A stretch of DNA of 7,745 nucleotides from DAOTXK01 sp034435395. Lineage in GTDB: Bacteria > Chloroflexota > Anaerolineae > Aggregatilineales > Ch27. Positions within the stretch are counted from its first letter, which is position 1; the number at the start of each line of letters is the position of its first letter. The stretch spans positions 1-7,745 of the forward strand of contig DAOTXK010000088.1 in NCBI GenBank assembly GCA_034435395.1, written 5' to 3'. Below are positions 6,637 to 7,745 of the stretch, piece after piece. A program made the position numbers and the translations under genes. A model generated the notes under the pieces. The model ran no database searches and was not told the DNA's origin. It saw only the letters and a list, made by a program, of their open reading frames with translations.

Positions 6637-6665
6637 ATTATAGCCCATTCAATACCAGGAAACAC
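6637..6665 (-). promoter_or_regulatory. Candidate promoter of the TPR gene
   Basis: The minus strand carries a perfect -10, TATAAT (6642-6637), giving an expected start near 6630 and a leader of about 44 bases. The -35 position (6665-6660, GTGTTT) is poor, so activity may be weak or activator-dependent. Confidence 0.5.
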
Positions 6666-6710
6666 CTCCTGAACGGGCATCCCGGTCCTTCCGCTTCTAC
6701 GCAGGGCCTA

Positions 6711-6739
6711 TTGACAGGTTGCCGCTCCCTGACTATAAT
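6711..6739 (+). promoter_or_regulatory. Perfect sigma70-type promoter of the membrane-protein gene
   Basis: TTGACA (6711-6716) and TATAAT (6734-6739) are separated by exactly 17 bases, a full consensus match for the housekeeping sigma factor. Transcription should start near 6746, giving a leader of about 33 bases before the ATG at 6779. A full-consensus promoter is uncommon in a chromosome and is usually either very active or held by a repressor. Confidence 0.85.
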
Positions 6740-6750
6740 GAAGTTTGATG

Positions 6751-6764
6751 AGAACATTTGTTCT
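6751..6764. promoter_or_regulatory. LexA (SOS)-box-like operator
   Basis: AGAACATTTGTTCT contains GAAC (6752-6755), four bases, then GTTC (6760-6763), the core of the Gram-positive LexA/DinR box GAAC-N4-GTTC. The dyad extends one base further each side (A...T). It lies at about +6 to +19 from the predicted start, ideal for blocking transcription. I scanned the other gene leaders by eye and found no second copy. LexA binding is inferred; another dimeric repressor could use the site. Confidence 0.55.
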
Positions 6765-6768
6765 ATAC

Positions 6769-6775
6769 GAGGTGG
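6769..6775 (+). promoter_or_regulatory. Ribosome binding site fixing the membrane-protein start
   Basis: GAGGTGG lies just upstream of ATG at 6779, with GAGG at six-base spacing. The in-frame TTG at 6758 falls inside the operator-like dyad and lacks an upstream ribosome site, so it is rejected as the start. Confidence 0.7.
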
Positions 6776-6778
6776 GAT

Positions 6779-7708
6779 ATGGCGTTTCAACTGGGCCGGT
6801 GGCAGTTCGAGCTCCGACGCGGCCTGGCCTGGCTGCTGATCCTGGCCGCCGCGCTCGCCGCCTTCGAGCTGTTTAACTTCTCTACGACGGAATATGCCCT
6901 GGGAACCTTTTTCGGGGCGCGGGACGCCCTGGGCCTGGCCAGTTGGGCCACAGTGCTCGCCATCGCCTTTTGCGGGATCGATTTCGCCGGGCTGTCGCGC
7001 CTGTTCACCCCCCAGTCGGAGTGGCGGAAGGAGCCCAAAGAAGTGTGGCTGCTGACCGCCGCCTGGTTCCTGGGCGCGGCCATGAACGCCACCATGACCT
7101 GGTGGGCGGTGACCAGCGCGCTGAGCGAAAACCCTGCTCTGGGCAATGAGCTGGTTTCGCGGGAACAGATCGTGCGGATCGTGCCGGTGTTCGTCGCCGC
7201 GCTGGTCTGGATGACGCGCATCATGCTGATCGGCAGCATGGCCAGCGGCGGGGACCGCTTCCTCGCGAGCGGCAGCCGCGCGCCAGCCGTCAACGGACCA
7301 GGGCGGGCGATCCGGAGCGCCCCGCCAGCATCCGTGAACGCCAGCCGACAGGTCCCGCTCCCCGACCGGGCGCGCACGGGCAGCCCCTCGCTGCCGGAAC
7401 ACACTCGGCAGCCAGCTTACCGGGAAACAGCGGGGGCGCAGGCTTTCCCCACGCCATCCGCCCGCCCACCCACAGCTCCCGCGCGAGCCTCGACCGTGCG
7501 TGCCTACGCGCCCGCGCGGGAGGCGGACGCCCCATACCCGACTCCCCGGCGTTACGACACTCAGCAGGTCCGACCTGCCGCTTCCCCGGACGCGGCCACA
7601 GCAGCGGAGCAAGGCGCTGCGCGGCGGGGAGGGCTGCCCCTGGGCGCGCGGGCCACCCCGTCCCCACCTGCCCCCGGCGATGAACTGGTCTACGTCGATT
7701 TGGAATAG
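6779..7708 (+). CDS. Four-helix membrane protein with long disordered C-terminal tail, unknown function
   Basis: A complete 309-residue protein. Four hydrophobic segments are visible at about 17-34, 54-71, 90-112 and 131-153. Charged loops include QSEWRKEPKEVW (79-90) and VSREQIVRIVP (126-136). Trp/Met-rich blocks sit in helix 3 (AAMNATMTWWA) and helix 4 (ALVWMTRIMLIG). From about residue 157 to the end there is a low-complexity tail of about 150 residues rich in Pro, Ala, Arg and Ser, closing with the acidic DELVYVDLE. There is no signal peptide, enzyme motif or transporter signature. I recall similar uncharacterised proteins in Anaerolineae but no function. The gene has a full-consensus promoter and an SOS-like operator and is divergent from the TPR gene. 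Its role is open: stress-induced envelope factor, division inhibitor or mobile-element-related are all possible. Confidence is high for the gene and nil for a specific function. Confidence 0.85.
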   Translation: MAFQLGRWQFELRRGLAWLLILAAALAAFELFNFSTTEYALGTFFGARDALGLASWATVLAIAFCGIDFAGLSRLFTPQSEWRKEPKEVWLLTAAWFLGAAMNATMTWWAVTSALSENPALGNELVSREQIVRIVPVFVAALVWMTRIMLIGSMASGGDRFLASGSRAPAVNGPGRAIRSAPPASVNASRQVPLPDRARTGSPSLPEHTRQPAYRETAGAQAFPTPSARPPTAPARASTVRAYAPAREADAPYPTPRRYDTQQVRPAASPDAATAAEQGAARRGGLPLGARATPSPPAPGDELVYVDLE

Positions 7709-7745
7709 CCCGTATCAACCGTTGACCGACGACACAGGCGGGGGC

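Noticed and set aside
6151..6670. Minus-strand frame from ATG 6648 with a perfect AGGAGGTG at 6663-6670
   Set aside because: The spacing from AGGAGG to ATG is about 16 bases, too long. The predicted transcript of the TPR gene starts near 6630, downstream of it, and the peptide is an out-of-frame Arg-rich reading of the TPR gene.
6638..7612. Minus-strand open frame of 324 codons
   Set aside because: It is antisense to the four-helix membrane protein, which has a promoter, ribosome site and coherent helices; this frame has none.
7719..7745. TTGACC near the right edge as a -35 of another promoter
   Set aside because: The window ends before any -10 could be seen, so it cannot be supported.

Overview
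The window reads as chromosomal DNA from a high-GC, Gram-positive-like or monoderm bacterium. My best guess is Chloroflexota, probably Anaerolineae. The main pointer is a secreted DUF3048 protein whose linker is built of repeating TPT/TFTPT units, a style typical of that phylum's secretome. The sequences of the UbiA-type prenyltransferase and the four-helix membrane protein also look familiar from there. This placement is recognition from memory, not a search.

Layout. Positions 1-1022 (minus) hold the N-terminal two-thirds or so of an exported DUF3048 (YerB-like) protein, cut by the window edge. A gene-free stretch (1023-1421) with a promoter-like site and two hairpins follows. A small, less GC-rich gene (1422-1838, minus) encodes a 138-residue protein resembling SpoIIAA/STAS-like families. 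A second gene-free stretch (1839-2205) precedes three minus-strand genes in a row. In transcription order these are a 713-residue pure TPR protein (6586-4445), a UbiA-family prenyltransferase (4281-3268) and epoxyqueuosine reductase QueG (3261-2206). The prenyltransferase and queG are six bases apart and almost certainly cotranscribed. The 163-base gap before the prenyltransferase holds a 14-bp palindrome, a -10-like box and a pair of direct repeats, so that pair may have its own regulated promoter.

Divergent from the TPR gene, on the plus strand, is a 309-residue protein (6779-7708) with four membrane segments and a long disordered Pro/Ala/Arg-rich tail. Its promoter is a perfect TTGACA-N17-TATAAT. 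Just past the expected transcription start lies AGAACATTTGTTCT, which fits the GAAC-N4-GTTC LexA (SOS) box of Gram-positive bacteria. A strong promoter with an operator at that position suggests a tightly repressed, damage-inducible membrane protein of unknown function. This is the most interesting signal in the window.

Beyond the queG/prenyltransferase pair I see no single pathway linking the genes. Most other long open frames are antisense or out-of-frame shadows of these six genes.
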